Shown: one piece after another, positions 7,232 through 16,923 of the stretch
Position numbering within the stretch: the first letter of the stretch is position 1
Layout: each line of letters starts with the position of its first letter
NCBI GenBank assembly: GCA_944390895.1
Contig: CALXRQ010000001.1
Span: forward strand, 81,563-115,627
Direction: 5' to 3'
DNA length: 34,065 bases
From: an uncultured Alphaproteobacteria bacterium
Lineage (GTDB): Bacteria > Pseudomonadota > Alphaproteobacteria > RF32 > CAG-239
Made by a program: the position numbers and the translations under genes
The notes under the pieces: model-generated
Seen by the model: the letters and a program-made list of their open reading frames with translations, nothing else
The model's database searches: none
What the model was told of the DNA's origin: nothing

Positions 7232-8677
7232 TTATGCATAGCTGTATTGCCTGAACTCTTTGCTGCCCAATATCTTATGAATGGTTTCCTGCAGATCTTC
7301 TTTGCGCCGCGCTTCAATAATGTCGACGATTTCGATTTCCTGCCGGTCCAGACGGCGGTTGATGCCGAGAGAGTCGTAATACTGCTTGCTTTCGTTATAC
7401 AATTTGGCAGCCTGAAGGTTGTCGCCCTGTTCGTAATAATATTGCGAAAGCATTTTGTTGGCGTTGGCCACCTGGGCGATGTTGATTTCTTCATCGGCAA
7501 TGTTCAGCACGTTTTGATACGCCCATACGGCCTGATTGTTGGATCCGGCGCGTTTATACATATCGCCGACCCGGCTCCAGGCGTTGACGTTTTTGGGAAC
7601 CAGTTCAATTGCCAGTTCAAACGCCCCGGTCGCCAGATGCGTGTCCGAAATGGCTGACAAAGTACCGAAAGTACAGGCCTGGTTGGATGTTTCGATAAAC
7701 AGCTCGTCACGTTTCGGACCGGAAGACATTGAAACGGTCCGCTCAATGTTTCGGTCCATCAAAGCCTCAATCAGCGCCAGCGAATAAGTGGTGTCGCCTT
7801 CCGCCATATAATACAGTGCGGTTGCTTCGTCGGGAAGCTTTTTTTCGCGTTTGACCTCGTTAAAACGACCGTTGACGGCCAGAGCGATAAAGTCTCGAAT
7901 GGCCGTGATGGTCTGGATGATTTCGTCTTCGGAACTTTTGCCCTGATTACGATACATAACGGTCTGGGCAATTTTGAGGTCGTCCACGCCGCGTCCCAGC
8001 ATGTCGATAATCAATCCCATCAGCTCGCTGAGATCTTTGTTGCTCTGCTGATATTGCAGTTTGTCCTGCGGAATGACGGCATCCTGCTCCGTTTCCATCT
8101 CGTTGAGTTTGCCTTTTTTCCAGTCGAGGTCAACCTGAAAGTCTTTTTTGTATGAAGCCTTTGCTTCTTTCTCTTTTTCCTTTTCCTTCAGTTTTTCCTT
8201 TTCGCGCGCTTTCTTTTCTTCGTCGCGTTTTTTCTCAAGTTCCGCCTGTTTTTGAAGCTGCAGTTCTTTTTCTTCGTTGAGCAGCCTCTCGGCGCGGGAT
8301 TGTTCCAGATCCCGTTCGAGTTCCCTTTCGAGCTCCAGTTCCAGATCATGCTCGTTAATCGGGCTTTCGTCCTCGTCGTTTTCTTCCAGTTCGTCAAAAA
8401 ACGCTGTTTTTTTCCGACTTTTTTTCCGTGCGGATGTGCCGTCGCTTTTCAGAAAGGCAATAATGGACTTAACGTATAAGACAATAATCAGAAACAAAAA
8501 CAATATCAGGGCAAGCAGCATCAGAATAATGGACGCCATGCGCAAATCGCTCATACCCGAGAGATATTTGTTGAATGTTCCGGCCAGCACGTCGACGTTG
8601 CTGACCACGGAAGTCATGAATTCGTCGGATAAAAATACAGTTATCACTTGCTCCAGCATATTTTTGCTTAACACCAT
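7232..8677 (-). CDS. Membrane-anchored coiled-coil/TPR protein, unknown function
   Basis: A 481-aa protein. It has a short N-terminal part, one strong membrane helix (about residues 45-72), then a very charged segment (about 85-190) of Glu/Lys/Arg repeats that is likely a long helix or coiled coil. A mixed helical part follows (about 200-300). The C-terminal part (about 330-450) has TPR-like helix pairs, such as AFELAIELVPKNVNAWSRVGDMY and the AVWAYQNVLNIA helix. Such proteins usually act as assembly platforms at the inner membrane; no catalytic motif is seen. The ATG at 8677 lacks a clear Shine-Dalgarno; Met7 (8659) is an alternative. It is divergent from the eroded EEP protein and convergent with tsaB. 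Confidence 0.8.
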   Translation of the reverse strand: MVLSKNMLEQVITVFLSDEFMTSVVSNVDVLAGTFNKYLSGMSDLRMASIILMLLALILFLFLIIVLYVKSIIAFLKSDGTSARKKSRKKTAFFDELEENDEDESPINEHDLELELERELERDLEQSRAERLLNEEKELQLQKQAELEKKRDEEKKAREKEKLKEKEKEKEAKASYKKDFQVDLDWKKGKLNEMETEQDAVIPQDKLQYQQSNKDLSELMGLIIDMLGRGVDDLKIAQTVMYRNQGKSSEDEIIQTITAIRDFIALAVNGRFNEVKREKKLPDEATALYYMAEGDTTYSLALIEALMDRNIERTVSMSSGPKRDELFIETSNQACTFGTLSAISDTHLATGAFELAIELVPKNVNAWSRVGDMYKRAGSNNQAVWAYQNVLNIADEEINIAQVANANKMLSQYYYEQGDNLQAAKLYNESKQYYDSLGINRRLDRQEIEIVDIIEARRKEDLQETIHKILGSKEFRQYSYA

Positions 8678-8718
8678 TTACAAATTGTTTTTTAATGACT
8701 AGAATGCTTTTCACAAAC

Positions 8719-8747
8719 ATTATAATGCCGCGTTTACGTAAAGACAA
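8719..8747 (-). promoter_or_regulatory. Sigma70-like promoter for the TPR membrane protein gene
   Basis: On the minus strand TTGTCT (8742-8747) and TATAAT (8719-8724) are spaced 17 nt apart, upstream of the gene that starts at 8677. The -10 sits in the palindrome CATTATAATG, so a -10 can also be read on the plus strand. Confidence 0.4.
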
Positions 8748-8766
8748 TAATAGCAATAGATTAAAA

Positions 8767-9546
8767 ATGGGTTACTTTAGTCAAAGAAAAAAACACGCCC
8801 GGGAAAATATGTTTATGGCCGTTTCCCTGCTGGTTGTGGCCATAATATATTCTGTAGTCTGGTTCGGCGGCGATAACAATGCCTTTGTGCGTTTTTTGCG
8901 CGGCTGGCAGTTTCATTTTTACCTGTTTAATATTTTTCTGCTTTTGTATACCCTGTGGCACCGCAAAGTTCTTTATACGGCCGCCGCTTCGCTGCTTTTG
9001 GTTTTGAACTATGCCTCAATAGCCAAAACCGCCCGCCTTTTTTGGAATGATTCCAACGAAAGCACCCGCGCTTTTAATGTCGTTTATAAGAAAGGCGAGC
9101 AAAATTACGAAAACATAATCGACACCCGCGATGTTTTGCTCCGCCGGCAGGGTATGGCTCGTTTGAGTCCGAACGTCAGCGTTTCTTTTATGAGCTTTGA
9201 AAAATATGATCAGGTCTTTACGTTGGTTAACGTTGATTTTTCAAAAGTTTCGCAGTCGGAAAAGGAAACCGCTTTTATGAATCTGGCGCGTTTTGTCGAC
9301 CGTCAGGACGATCCGGTGGTCATTGCCGGAGATTTCGGCCTGCCTTCCTGGTCGCCGCTTTTCCGCGAATTTCTGGATAAAACCGGCCTCAGCGTCAAGA
9401 ACCGTATTTTGTTTACCGACGGCGTTCGCTATTTTGCGCCGTTCAGCGCGCCGACCGTTAATGTTTTGGGGTATGGCAACATCGGTATCCGCCGGCTTCG
9501 TTTCATTCCCGAAACCAAAAGCTTTGACATTAAGCTAACTTTTTAG
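8767..9546 (+). CDS. Membrane protein with a degenerate endonuclease/exonuclease/phosphatase (EEP) domain
   Basis: A protein of 259 aa (from the ATG at 8767) with three membrane helices near residues 14-35, 50-66 and 68-88, then a soluble domain to the end. The segment VVIAGDFGLPSWSPLFREFLDKTG matches the GDFN-containing block of EEP-superfamily proteins of the YafD-like membrane type. In active members that Asn and the preceding Asp are catalytic; here Asn is Gly. The N-terminal metal-binding Asn and Glu and the C-terminal SDH motif are not evident, and the domain is short. It is probably catalytically dead or a remnant. The open frame extends to an ATG at 8695; no start has a good ribosome binding site. 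The 3' end overlaps the convergent TPR gene by 12 nt. Confidence 0.65.
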   Translation: MGYFSQRKKHARENMFMAVSLLVVAIIYSVVWFGGDNNAFVRFLRGWQFHFYLFNIFLLLYTLWHRKVLYTAAASLLLVLNYASIAKTARLFWNDSNESTRAFNVVYKKGEQNYENIIDTRDVLLRRQGMARLSPNVSVSFMSFEKYDQVFTLVNVDFSKVSQSEKETAFMNLARFVDRQDDPVVIAGDFGLPSWSPLFREFLDKTGLSVKNRILFTDGVRYFAPFSAPTVNVLGYGNIGIRRLRFIPETKSFDIKLTF

Positions 9547-11028
9547 CAGTTCGTCCACGCGTTTTCTCAAAAGGGCGATAAGTTCTTCGTCTTCGGAGGC
9601 TTCGGCATATTCCAACGCCGTTTTCAGCGTTTTGTGCGCTTGTTCGCGGTTGCCCCTTGTCAGTTCAACGGTCCCTATGTTTACATAATCGGTGGCAATA
9701 CCGCCGAGCCGGTTGTTGACCTGTTCCAGGTCCAGCGATTGCTGAAACAGCCCCTTGGCCCGCCGCAGATCCTGTTTTTGCAGATAAATCAGCCCCAGCA
9801 GATTATAGGCGTTTGCCGTATGAAAGTTGCTGTTGTGTTTTTTGGACAGACTGACAATCTCTCTTAAGACTTTTTCCGCCTCGGCCAATTTACGCTGTTC
9901 AAACAAAGCCAGCGCCATCAGATACATCATTTCAAAACAGGCGGAAAAATTGTTGCTTTGCCGGTAAAGGTTTTTGGCTTCAAAAGCCATATGAATGGCG
10001 GCCGGATAATCTTTGCGGTTCCAGCGGCTGTTGGCGATGATTTCTTTGCTGAAGGCGATTCCCGCCGCATTTTCCAAAGCGGAATGCGCTTTCAGAGCCT
10101 TTTGCGCCAATTCTTCGGCTTCGGCAAAAGCGTTTTTCAGCAGTTGCAGCAGTCCCTGCTGGTTGTTTATTTCCGCCTGTGACTGCCGGCGTCCGGTTTC
10201 CGTGCAGATTTTTTCGGCTTTCAGATAAAAGTCTTCCGCTTCTTCAAAACGTTTCTGAATAGCCATCAGCATTCCGAGATTGCCGTATGTTTCGGCTGTT
10301 TCGGCTTGGCATCCCAACGCCGAAAAGATTTTGAGCGCCGTTTCCAGCATAATCTGGGAAACGTCGGTAACCACCGAAGCCCGGTAAATGACGCCCATTT
10401 GCAGATAAGCCTGCGCCTCTTCATAATAAGCGCGGTTTTTATGAAACAGCCGAACCGCTTCGGAACAGTTTTGCGAGGCCGAAAGCATATCTCCGTCGTT
10501 AAGGTCGTAAAAACTCTGCAAATATCTGACCTTGGCCAGACTGTAGGCGCTGAGCTTCTTTTCGTTGACGTTGTCGAGACAAAGCCGGCATTTGGTTGCG
10601 TCTCCGCAGATAAAATACAAATATGCCAGTTCAGTCAGCAGCCGCCCGTCAGAAGGATTGTTTCTGATTTCGGCTTCCATGACGGAAACAGCCTGTTCCG
10701 GTTTCCTGAGCGCTTTGAGAACAAGTGCGTGAAAAACGTCTTTTTGCCGCATAAAATACTTTTCGGCAGACTGCGGTCTGCCGGCTGCGGTCGCGACCAA
10801 AGCCCGTCGACTTTCTCGACCTGTGGAACCGACCAGTTTTTTTACGATTTCAAAAAGATAAAAAGACGGACAATAAGCCGCGCTGCAAGACTTCTGCCGT
10901 TTTTTGAGCAAAGCTTTCCAGGCCAGCCGGTAGAAATGATGGACTCTCAGGCGCCTGTAAAACAATGCGGTAACCGCGAGAGCCGTCAGAAAAAACGCCA
11001 AAAAGGCCGTGTATTCGAAATATTTCAT
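9535..11028 (-). CDS. Membrane-anchored tetratricopeptide-repeat protein
   Basis: A 497-aa protein with one N-terminal membrane helix (about residues 6-26), a basic linker, and then TPR-type helix pairs from about 75 to the end. Clear units include AETYGNLGMLMAIQKRFEEA, the NAYNLLGLIYLQKQDLRRA unit and the VNIGTVELTRGNREQA unit. It is presumably a cytoplasmic scaffold held at the inner membrane; no partner can be named. The ATG at 11028 is used; a TTG directly before it adds one codon. The adjacent Lon-like protease gene is divergent, with an 88-nt gap that holds TATAAT-like sequence on both strands but no convincing -35. Confidence 0.85.
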   Translation of the reverse strand: MKYFEYTAFLAFFLTALAVTALFYRRLRVHHFYRLAWKALLKKRQKSCSAAYCPSFYLFEIVKKLVGSTGRESRRALVATAAGRPQSAEKYFMRQKDVFHALVLKALRKPEQAVSVMEAEIRNNPSDGRLLTELAYLYFICGDATKCRLCLDNVNEKKLSAYSLAKVRYLQSFYDLNDGDMLSASQNCSEAVRLFHKNRAYYEEAQAYLQMGVIYRASVVTDVSQIMLETALKIFSALGCQAETAETYGNLGMLMAIQKRFEEAEDFYLKAEKICTETGRRQSQAEINNQQGLLQLLKNAFAEAEELAQKALKAHSALENAAGIAFSKEIIANSRWNRKDYPAAIHMAFEAKNLYRQSNNFSACFEMMYLMALALFEQRKLAEAEKVLREIVSLSKKHNSNFHTANAYNLLGLIYLQKQDLRRAKGLFQQSLDLEQVNNRLGGIATDYVNIGTVELTRGNREQAHKTLKTALEYAEASEDEELIALLRKRVDELLKS

Positions 11029-11116
11029 CAAAATCTTTACGCTATGTTAGTTTTTGCAATTATATAATGACCGATAATAACAATACCAACCTTACATGTA
11101 TAGGGATTTTTTGACG

Positions 11117-13552
11117 ATGGCCATTACAAAACTTAAAAGCGAACAGCTTTATACCAAATGCGATCCTAAAGGCTTTGACTTTTCAACCACGGCCGAGCTG
11201 GAGGAACGTCTTTCGGCGCTGGGACAGGACCGGGCGCTGAGCGCGGTTGAGCTGGGCATAAACATCAAGTCGAAAGGGTATAACCTGTTCTGCCTCGGAC
11301 CTGAGGGCACCGGCAAAACCAGCCTTGTCAAAAGAGTTTTGCGCGAAGAAGCCAAAAATCGTCCGACCCCGGATGACTGGGCTTATGTTTATAACTTTGA
11401 GGAGCCGCACAAACCGGTCGCCATCAGTTTTCCGGCCGGTATCGCTGTCGAGTTTGCCAAAGACGTTGATAAACTGATAGAGGAACTCTCCTCGTCGATT
11501 CCGACCATTCTGGATAGCGATGAATACAAGGCCGGATTGAGCATCATCCGCGAAAAATATAAACAAAAGAAAGAAGAATATATCAAAATCCTGCAAAAGA
11601 AGGCCAAAGGCAAAAGCGTTTCCCTGTTGCATATGCCGGTCGGACTGGTCGTTGCACCGGTTAAAAACGGCGAAGTTCTGAGCCCCGAGGCTTTTGACGA
11701 ACTGCCCGAAGAAGAAAAAAAGTCTCTGATTGACGATCTTAACGCCATACAGGCCGAAATTGAAGATTCGGCTCAGGATCTGCCGCAGTGGGAAGACAAA
11801 CAGCGCAAAGAAACCAACACCCTGCGTGAAAAGTTTATTAAAAATTCCGTAAAAAATCCGGTTGATGCCCTGCGCAACCGTTACAAAGGCTATAAACACG
11901 CCAACGAATTTTTGAAGAACGTTCAGAAATATATTATCGACAATGTTGATGAATTTATGCCTGCCCAGGAAAACAACTGCGGCGAAGGCGGAGAAGACGC
12001 TTTGGCGGCCTTGTTCTCAAAAATGAACAAACCCGAGGAAGACAAGTTTGCCAAGTTTAAGGTAAACGTCGTGGTTAAAAATGAACCGGATTCCGGCGCG
12101 CCGATTATCCATCTTGATCACCCGACTCAGGGCAATCTGGTCGGCCGTGTCGAACGCGTTCAGCAATACGGTGCCCTTTTGACCGACTTCACATTGATTA
12201 AGGCCGGAGCTCTGCATCAGGCCAATGGAGGCTTTCTGCTGATAGATGCCCGCAAGCTGCTGTTGCAGCCGTTTGCCTGGGATTCGCTGAAGCGTGCGAT
12301 TGCTTCCAAGCAGATTAAGATTGAGGCGCCGAGCGATGAAACCAGTTTTACGACCATTTCGCTTGATCCGGAGCCGATTCCCCTTGATGTCAAAGTGATC
12401 ATGACCGGTGACGCCGAGTTGTATGAGGTTTTGTCCGAGCGCGATCCTGACTTTGGGGATTTCTTCAAGGTTGAGGCGGACTTCGGCGTTTTGATGGATC
12501 GCACCCATGAAAACGAAATCGAATATGCCAAACTCATCGGTTCTTTGTCAAAAAAGAAACATTTGCGTTCGCTGAACCGTCAGGCGGTAGCCAAAGTTAT
12601 CGAATATTCTTCGCGCCTGGCCGAAGATTCCCGCAAGCTGACGGCACATATTGCCTCCATCGGCGATTTGTTGCGCGAGGCGGATTATTGGGCCCGCAAG
12701 TCCAAATCCAACCAAATCGGCAAAAATCATATAGAACAGGCGATAGATGCGCAGATTTACCGTTCCGACCGCATCAAACAGGCCATGCTGGAGCAGATTG
12801 ACGAAGGCACGATTTTGATGGATGTCGAAGGGGAACGCGTCGGCCAGATTAACGGTCTGGTGGTTTATAATTTTTCGCGCAACAGTTTCGGCAAGCCGGC
12901 GCGCATCACCACTCAGGTGCGTATCGGCAAAGGCGATTTTCTTGATATTGAACGTGAAATCGAGCTAAGCGGTCCGATTCATACCAAAGGCGTTTTGATT
13001 TTGCAGAGCCTGATTGCCAACCGTTTTGCCAAATATTCGCCTTTGTCGCTGTCGGCCTCGATTGTTTTTGAGCAGTCTTACGGCGGCGTTGACGGAGACA
13101 GCGCTTCTTCAACGGAATATTACTGCCTGATTTCGGCTTTGACCGGTATTCCGATTAAACAGAGCATTGCCGTGACCGGTTCCATCAACCAGTTTGGTGA
13201 AATTCAGCCAATCGGCGGCGTCAATGAAAAGATTGAAGGCTTCTTTGACGTCTGCAAACACCATGGTCTGACCGGCACTCAAGGGGTTATCATTCCGCGC
13301 ACGAATGTTAAGGATTTGATGCTGCGCGAAGATATTTTGAATGCGGTTGACGAGGGAAACTTTGCCATTTATGCCATTGACCATGTTGACGACGGCATTG
13401 AGATTCTGACCGGAATGAAAGCCGGCGCGGCCGACAAAAACGGCAAGTATCCGCGCGGCACCGTCAACAACCGCGTGCAGAAAGCGCTGGATGAATATTA
13501 TAAGCGCTACGTACGCTTTGCCAAAGAAACGCACGGTTGTCTGGGAAAATAA
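11117..13552 (+). CDS. Lon-type (S16) AAA+ protease, YcbZ/LonB-like subfamily
   Basis: An 811-aa ATP-dependent serine protease of the Lon superfamily, but without the N-terminal substrate-binding domain of classical LonA. The Walker A motif is GPEGTGKT at residues 61-68, followed by a long helical insertion (about 100-290). The second AAA part includes FLLIDARKLL and a VKVIMTGDAELYE sensor region. The C-terminal protease domain has Ser662 in DGDS and Lys705 in GGVNEK; the 43-residue spacing equals that of Ser679 and Lys722 in E. coli Lon. The domain order fits the family of E. coli YcbZ. The ATG at 11117 is preferred over 11096 because MAITKLK begins the conserved region and AGGG lies upstream. 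Its stop overlaps the next start (TAATG), giving translational coupling with the phosphatase gene. Confidence 0.92.
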   Translation: MAITKLKSEQLYTKCDPKGFDFSTTAELEERLSALGQDRALSAVELGINIKSKGYNLFCLGPEGTGKTSLVKRVLREEAKNRPTPDDWAYVYNFEEPHKPVAISFPAGIAVEFAKDVDKLIEELSSSIPTILDSDEYKAGLSIIREKYKQKKEEYIKILQKKAKGKSVSLLHMPVGLVVAPVKNGEVLSPEAFDELPEEEKKSLIDDLNAIQAEIEDSAQDLPQWEDKQRKETNTLREKFIKNSVKNPVDALRNRYKGYKHANEFLKNVQKYIIDNVDEFMPAQENNCGEGGEDALAALFSKMNKPEEDKFAKFKVNVVVKNEPDSGAPIIHLDHPTQGNLVGRVERVQQYGALLTDFTLIKAGALHQANGGFLLIDARKLLLQPFAWDSLKRAIASKQIKIEAPSDETSFTTISLDPEPIPLDVKVIMTGDAELYEVLSERDPDFGDFFKVEADFGVLMDRTHENEIEYAKLIGSLSKKKHLRSLNRQAVAKVIEYSSRLAEDSRKLTAHIASIGDLLREADYWARKSKSNQIGKNHIEQAIDAQIYRSDRIKQAMLEQIDEGTILMDVEGERVGQINGLVVYNFSRNSFGKPARITTQVRIGKGDFLDIEREIELSGPIHTKGVLILQSLIANRFAKYSPLSLSASIVFEQSYGGVDGDSASSTEYYCLISALTGIPIKQSIAVTGSINQFGEIQPIGGVNEKIEGFFDVCKHHGLTGTQGVIIPRTNVKDLMLREDILNAVDEGNFAIYAIDHVDDGIEILTGMKAGAADKNGKYPRGTVNNRVQKALDEYYKRYVRFAKETHGCLGK

Positions 13553-14028
13553 TGTTCAAGATTCTTTTTGTCTGCACGGGGAACATCTGCCGTTCCCCGA
13601 CGGCGGACGGATATATGAGAAAAATCGTCAAAGCGGCGGGACTTCAGGATCGCATTCTGATAGATTCTGCCGGCACCTCCAGCTATCATCACGGCGAAGA
13701 ACCCGATGTCCGCGCGGCGGAATGTGCCCTGCGGCACGGGGTGGATCTGCGCAATTTGCGTTCGCGTCCGGTGCGGGCTGAAGATTTTGCCGAATTTGAT
13801 CTGATTCTGGCCATGGATTCACAAAACATTTGGAATCTTGATATGAAACGCCCGTCCGGAGATCCGCGTTATGAATATGCGGAAGTCAAAAAACTTTTGG
13901 AATATGCGCCCGAATATGGCGAAAACATACCCGATCCTTATTACGGTAACGACGGGTTTGAAAATGTTTATCGCATGATTTCCGCCGCCTGCGACAATCT
14001 CCTGAACGAATTAAAAGAAATTTTATGA
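13552..14028 (+). CDS. Low-molecular-weight protein tyrosine phosphatase
   Basis: A 158-aa protein, the normal size for this family, which hydrolyses phosphotyrosine. The active-site loop is CTGNICRS (Cys8 to Ser15, with Arg14), and the general acid Asp128 sits in the DP motif of NIPDPYYG. Arsenate reductases of related fold have different loops, so phosphatase is favoured. The start overlaps the stop of the Lon-like gene by one base, so the two are probably co-expressed. No tyrosine kinase or exopolysaccharide gene is nearby, so the substrate is unknown. Its 3' end lies 7 nt from the convergent yejB. Confidence 0.93.
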   Translation: MFKILFVCTGNICRSPTADGYMRKIVKAAGLQDRILIDSAGTSSYHHGEEPDVRAAECALRHGVDLRNLRSRPVRAEDFAEFDLILAMDSQNIWNLDMKRPSGDPRYEYAEVKKLLEYAPEYGENIPDPYYGNDGFENVYRMISAACDNLLNELKEIL

Positions 14029-14035
14029 AGTTTGT

Positions 14036-15106
14036 TTACAATTTTTCAAAATTAATGCGCGGGTCTACCAATGAATAGGTAATATCGCTGATTAATTTCA
14101 AAAGCAGTCCCAGCAGCGCAAAAATGTACATGGTGCCGAAAATTACCGGATAGTCTCGGCTCATGATGGCTTCGTATCCGAGCAGGCCGATTCCGTTCAA
14201 TGAAAAAATCACCTCGATCAGCAATGCGCCGGTAAACAGCATCTTGATCAGCAGAGACGGAAATCCGGCCACGACGATCAGCATGGCATTGCGAAAAACG
14301 TGGCCGTATAATATTTGGTTTTGGGACAACCCCTTAGCTTTGGCGGTCAGAACATATTGTTTATTAATTTCATCGAGAAAAGAGTTTTTGGTAAGCATGG
14401 TCAGCGAAGCAAAACCGCCGATGACCATCGCCAGCACCGGCAGGGTAATGTGCCAGAAATAATCGACGATTTTGCCGAACAGGCTCAATTCTTCCCAGTT
14501 GTCGGAAGTCAGCCCCCGCAGAGGAAACCATTGCAGATAGGTTCCGCCGGCCAGAAAGACGATTAAGAACACCGCAAACAGAAAAACCGGAATGGCCGAC
14601 CCCAGAATGACGGCAAAAGAAGACCAGATGTCAAAATTTGATCCGTCGGTCACGGCTTTTTTTATGCCGAGCGGAATGGCAATCAGATAAATGATTAAAG
14701 TTGACCACAGCCCCAGCGAAACGGACACCGGCATCCGTTCTCCGATGAGCTTAATCACGCTTTTGTCCTGATAAAAGCTTTTGCCGAAATCAAAACAGGC
14801 ATAATCTTTAATCATTTTCCAAAATCGGATGTGCGCCGGTTTGTCAAAGCCGAACTGTTTTTCCAGCTCTTTTATCAGGTCTTCGGGGACACCCTGAGCA
14901 CCCTGATACCGGCTGCCGCTGTCGATGTGCATTTGCGCGGTGTTTGCAAGCTGCGCGGTGGCGCTGGTGTTCATTCCGCGGAATTTGGCCAGCGTATGTT
15001 CAACCGGTCCGCCGGGGGCCAGCTGAATAATCAGAAAATTGACCAGCAGAATGCCGAATAAGGTCAGGGGAATCAGAAGCAGGCGTTTGATGATATAGTT
15101 TCTCAT
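14036..15106 (-). CDS. yejB: Microcin C/oligopeptide-type ABC transporter permease YejB
   Basis: A 356-aa inner-membrane permease with about six helices. YejB pairs with YejE, and together with the YejA binding protein and the YejF ATPase imports peptides such as microcin C. The N-terminus [21 protein letters not shown] and the EAA loop around [20 protein letters not shown] are typical. The ATG at 15106 is chosen over the upstream in-frame start because GGAAAG precedes it and it lies 2 nt after the yejA stop. The usual yejE and yejF do not follow; the next gene is a convergent phosphatase. The function therefore depends on genes outside the window, or on other ABC components. Confidence 0.92.
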   Translation of the reverse strand: MRNYIIKRLLLIPLTLFGILLVNFLIIQLAPGGPVEHTLAKFRGMNTSATAQLANTAQMHIDSGSRYQGAQGVPEDLIKELEKQFGFDKPAHIRFWKMIKDYACFDFGKSFYQDKSVIKLIGERMPVSVSLGLWSTLIIYLIAIPLGIKKAVTDGSNFDIWSSFAVILGSAIPVFLFAVFLIVFLAGGTYLQWFPLRGLTSDNWEELSLFGKIVDYFWHITLPVLAMVIGGFASLTMLTKNSFLDEINKQYVLTAKAKGLSQNQILYGHVFRNAMLIVVAGFPSLLIKMLFTGALLIEVIFSLNGIGLLGYEAIMSRDYPVIFGTMYIFALLGLLLKLISDITYSLVDPRINFEKL

Positions 15107-15108
15107 TT

Positions 15109-16923
15109 TTACTTTCCGTCTTTCTTCAGCCACCAGGTATGCGGCTGGAAGCCGACTTTCAAATCCGTTTGCGGATGTTCAAACTTGTCATGATAGGCCA
15201 CCCGCTGATAAGGAGAATACCATTGCGGTATCAGATAATATTCGTGGCGCAATACCCGGTCCAGAGCTTTCAGGCTGGCGATATAATCGTCTTTGTCCTG
15301 CGCCTGTACAATTTTTTCCAGCAGTGCGTCAACCACGGGATTTTTAATGCCGATAAGGTTCATGCTGCCTCTGACGTCGGCCGACCGGGAACCCCACATT
15401 TCTTTTTGTTCGTTGCCGGGCATCTGGCTGATGGGAAAAGAAACGATGGCCATGTCAAAGTCAAAACTGTCAAGCCGATTTTTGAAAATACTGACTTCCA
15501 GATTGCGGAACTTTGCCGTTATGCCGATTTTTTCCAGATTTTTCAAAAACGGCAGCATCACCCGGGTAAAGGTTGTGCCGTTGGCAGTATTGCTCAAAAT
15601 TTCAAATTCCAGCGGCTTTCCGGTTTCAAGATTAGTCATTTTCCCGTCTACAAAATCATATCCGGCTTCTTTAAGCAGAGAAACGGCCTCTTTCAGACGT
15701 GAGCGGGTTTCTTTATGGTCTGCAAATACCGGCGGTATAGGCACTTCCTCATTAAACACTTCCGGCGGCAGTTGCGTCCGAAATTGTTTAAGCAGAGTAA
15801 GCTCTTTGCCCTGCGGTTTGCCGGAGGCTTCCATTTCCGTATTGGTAAAATAGCTGGCCAGCCGCCGGTATTGATGATAAAACAGCTTGTCGTTGGCCCA
15901 TTCGAAGTTAAAGGCCAGGCCGATGGCTTGGCGCACCCTTTTGTCGGCAAATTGCGGCCGGCGGATATTAAAGGCAAAACTCTGTAAGATTGCCGCTTTG
16001 TTGTGCGCGATTTCTTCCTTGATTATTTTACCGCTTTTAACGAGGTTGTTGTCATACCCCGTCACCCATATTTTGGAAATATATTCTTCCCTGACGTCAA
16101 TGTTTCCCGAAAACAACGCTTGCAGCGTAACGGTGGTATCCTGATAATAATCAATGCGGATTTCGTCAAAGTTGAAAAAACCGCGGCGCCCGGGCAGGTT
16201 TTGTGCCCAATAGTCGGGATTCCTTTTCAGAACGATGAACTTTCCGGGTTCAAACTTTTCTATTTTATACGGACCGCTGCCGAGAGGCTGAGCCAGCATT
16301 GGTTTGCCGAAGTCCTTATCTTTCCAATAATCTGCGGAATAAATATATATCTGCGACAAAATCAGCGGCAGTTCCTTGTTGGTCGTTCCCTTTCGGAAAT
16401 AAAAACGGACATGGCGGTCGTTGACTTTTTCGACCCGTTCGACATCGGCGTAATAAACCTTGTATAACGGCGAACCTTTTTCAATCAGAGCCTTGTAGCT
16501 GAAAATGACGTCGTCGGCCCTTATCGGTGAACCGTCCTGAAACTTGGCGCGCTCGTCAAGAATAAAACCTACATAGGAATGATCTTCCGGCAATTCGAAT
16601 TGTTTGGCGACCAGCGGATAAACCGTGGAATAATCGTCGGCGGGAACAATGCCCAGCGTGTCAAGCGTCAGCACGGCTGCTTCCGAAGCCGGGATTCCCT
16701 TAAAAATAAAAGGGTTGAAGTTGTCGAAAGTGCCGTAACCGGGCATAACGATTCGTCCGCCCCTGAGCGCTTCGGGATTTACATAATCAAAATGCGAAAA
16801 ATTGTCGGCATATTTGGCCTCTCCGTAAAGCGGCAAACTGTTGTATATGGCGGCAAAAGCCGGAGCGGCGGACAGATATAGACAGCAAACCGACAGCCAA
16901 AGACTATTTATAATTGCTTTCAT
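15109..16923 (-). CDS. yejA: Periplasmic peptide-binding protein YejA
   Basis: A 604-aa extracellular solute-binding protein of family 5 (SBP_bac_5), with a signal peptide ending near AFA at residues 22-24. The N-terminal [20 protein letters not shown], the later block [18 protein letters not shown], and the [27 protein letters not shown] region are characteristic of the YejA group. It delivers peptides to the YejB-containing permease. The ATG at 16923 has GGAGG 8 nt upstream. It begins 20 nt inside the preceding membrane-protein gene, and yejB follows after 2 nt, so the three are one transcription unit. Confidence 0.94.
   Translation of the reverse strand: MKAIINSLWLSVCCLYLSAAPAFAAIYNSLPLYGEAKYADNFSHFDYVNPEALRGGRIVMPGYGTFDNFNPFIFKGIPASEAAVLTLDTLGIVPADDYSTVYPLVAKQFELPEDHSYVGFILDERAKFQDGSPIRADDVIFSYKALIEKGSPLYKVYYADVERVEKVNDRHVRFYFRKGTTNKELPLILSQIYIYSADYWKDKDFGKPMLAQPLGSGPYKIEKFEPGKFIVLKRNPDYWAQNLPGRRGFFNFDEIRIDYYQDTTVTLQALFSGNIDVREEYISKIWVTGYDNNLVKSGKIIKEEIAHNKAAILQSFAFNIRRPQFADKRVRQAIGLAFNFEWANDKLFYHQYRRLASYFTNTEMEASGKPQGKELTLLKQFRTQLPPEVFNEEVPIPPVFADHKETRSRLKEAVSLLKEAGYDFVDGKMTNLETGKPLEFEILSNTANGTTFTRVMLPFLKNLEKIGITAKFRNLEVSIFKNRLDSFDFDMAIVSFPISQMPGNEQKEMWGSRSADVRGSMNLIGIKNPVVDALLEKIVQAQDKDDYIASLKALDRVLRHEYYLIPQWYSPYQRVAYHDKFEHPQTDLKVGFQPHTWWLKKDGK

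Noticed and set aside
8149..8330. A repeat array or CRISPR-like tract
   Set aside because: The repetition is codon-level (Lys/Glu-rich coiled coil in a coding frame), without regular repeat and spacer lengths.
11029..11116. Divergent promoters between the TPR gene and the Lon-like gene
   Set aside because: A TATAAT occurs on each strand in TATATAAT-type sequence, but no suitable -35 lies at 16-18 nt.
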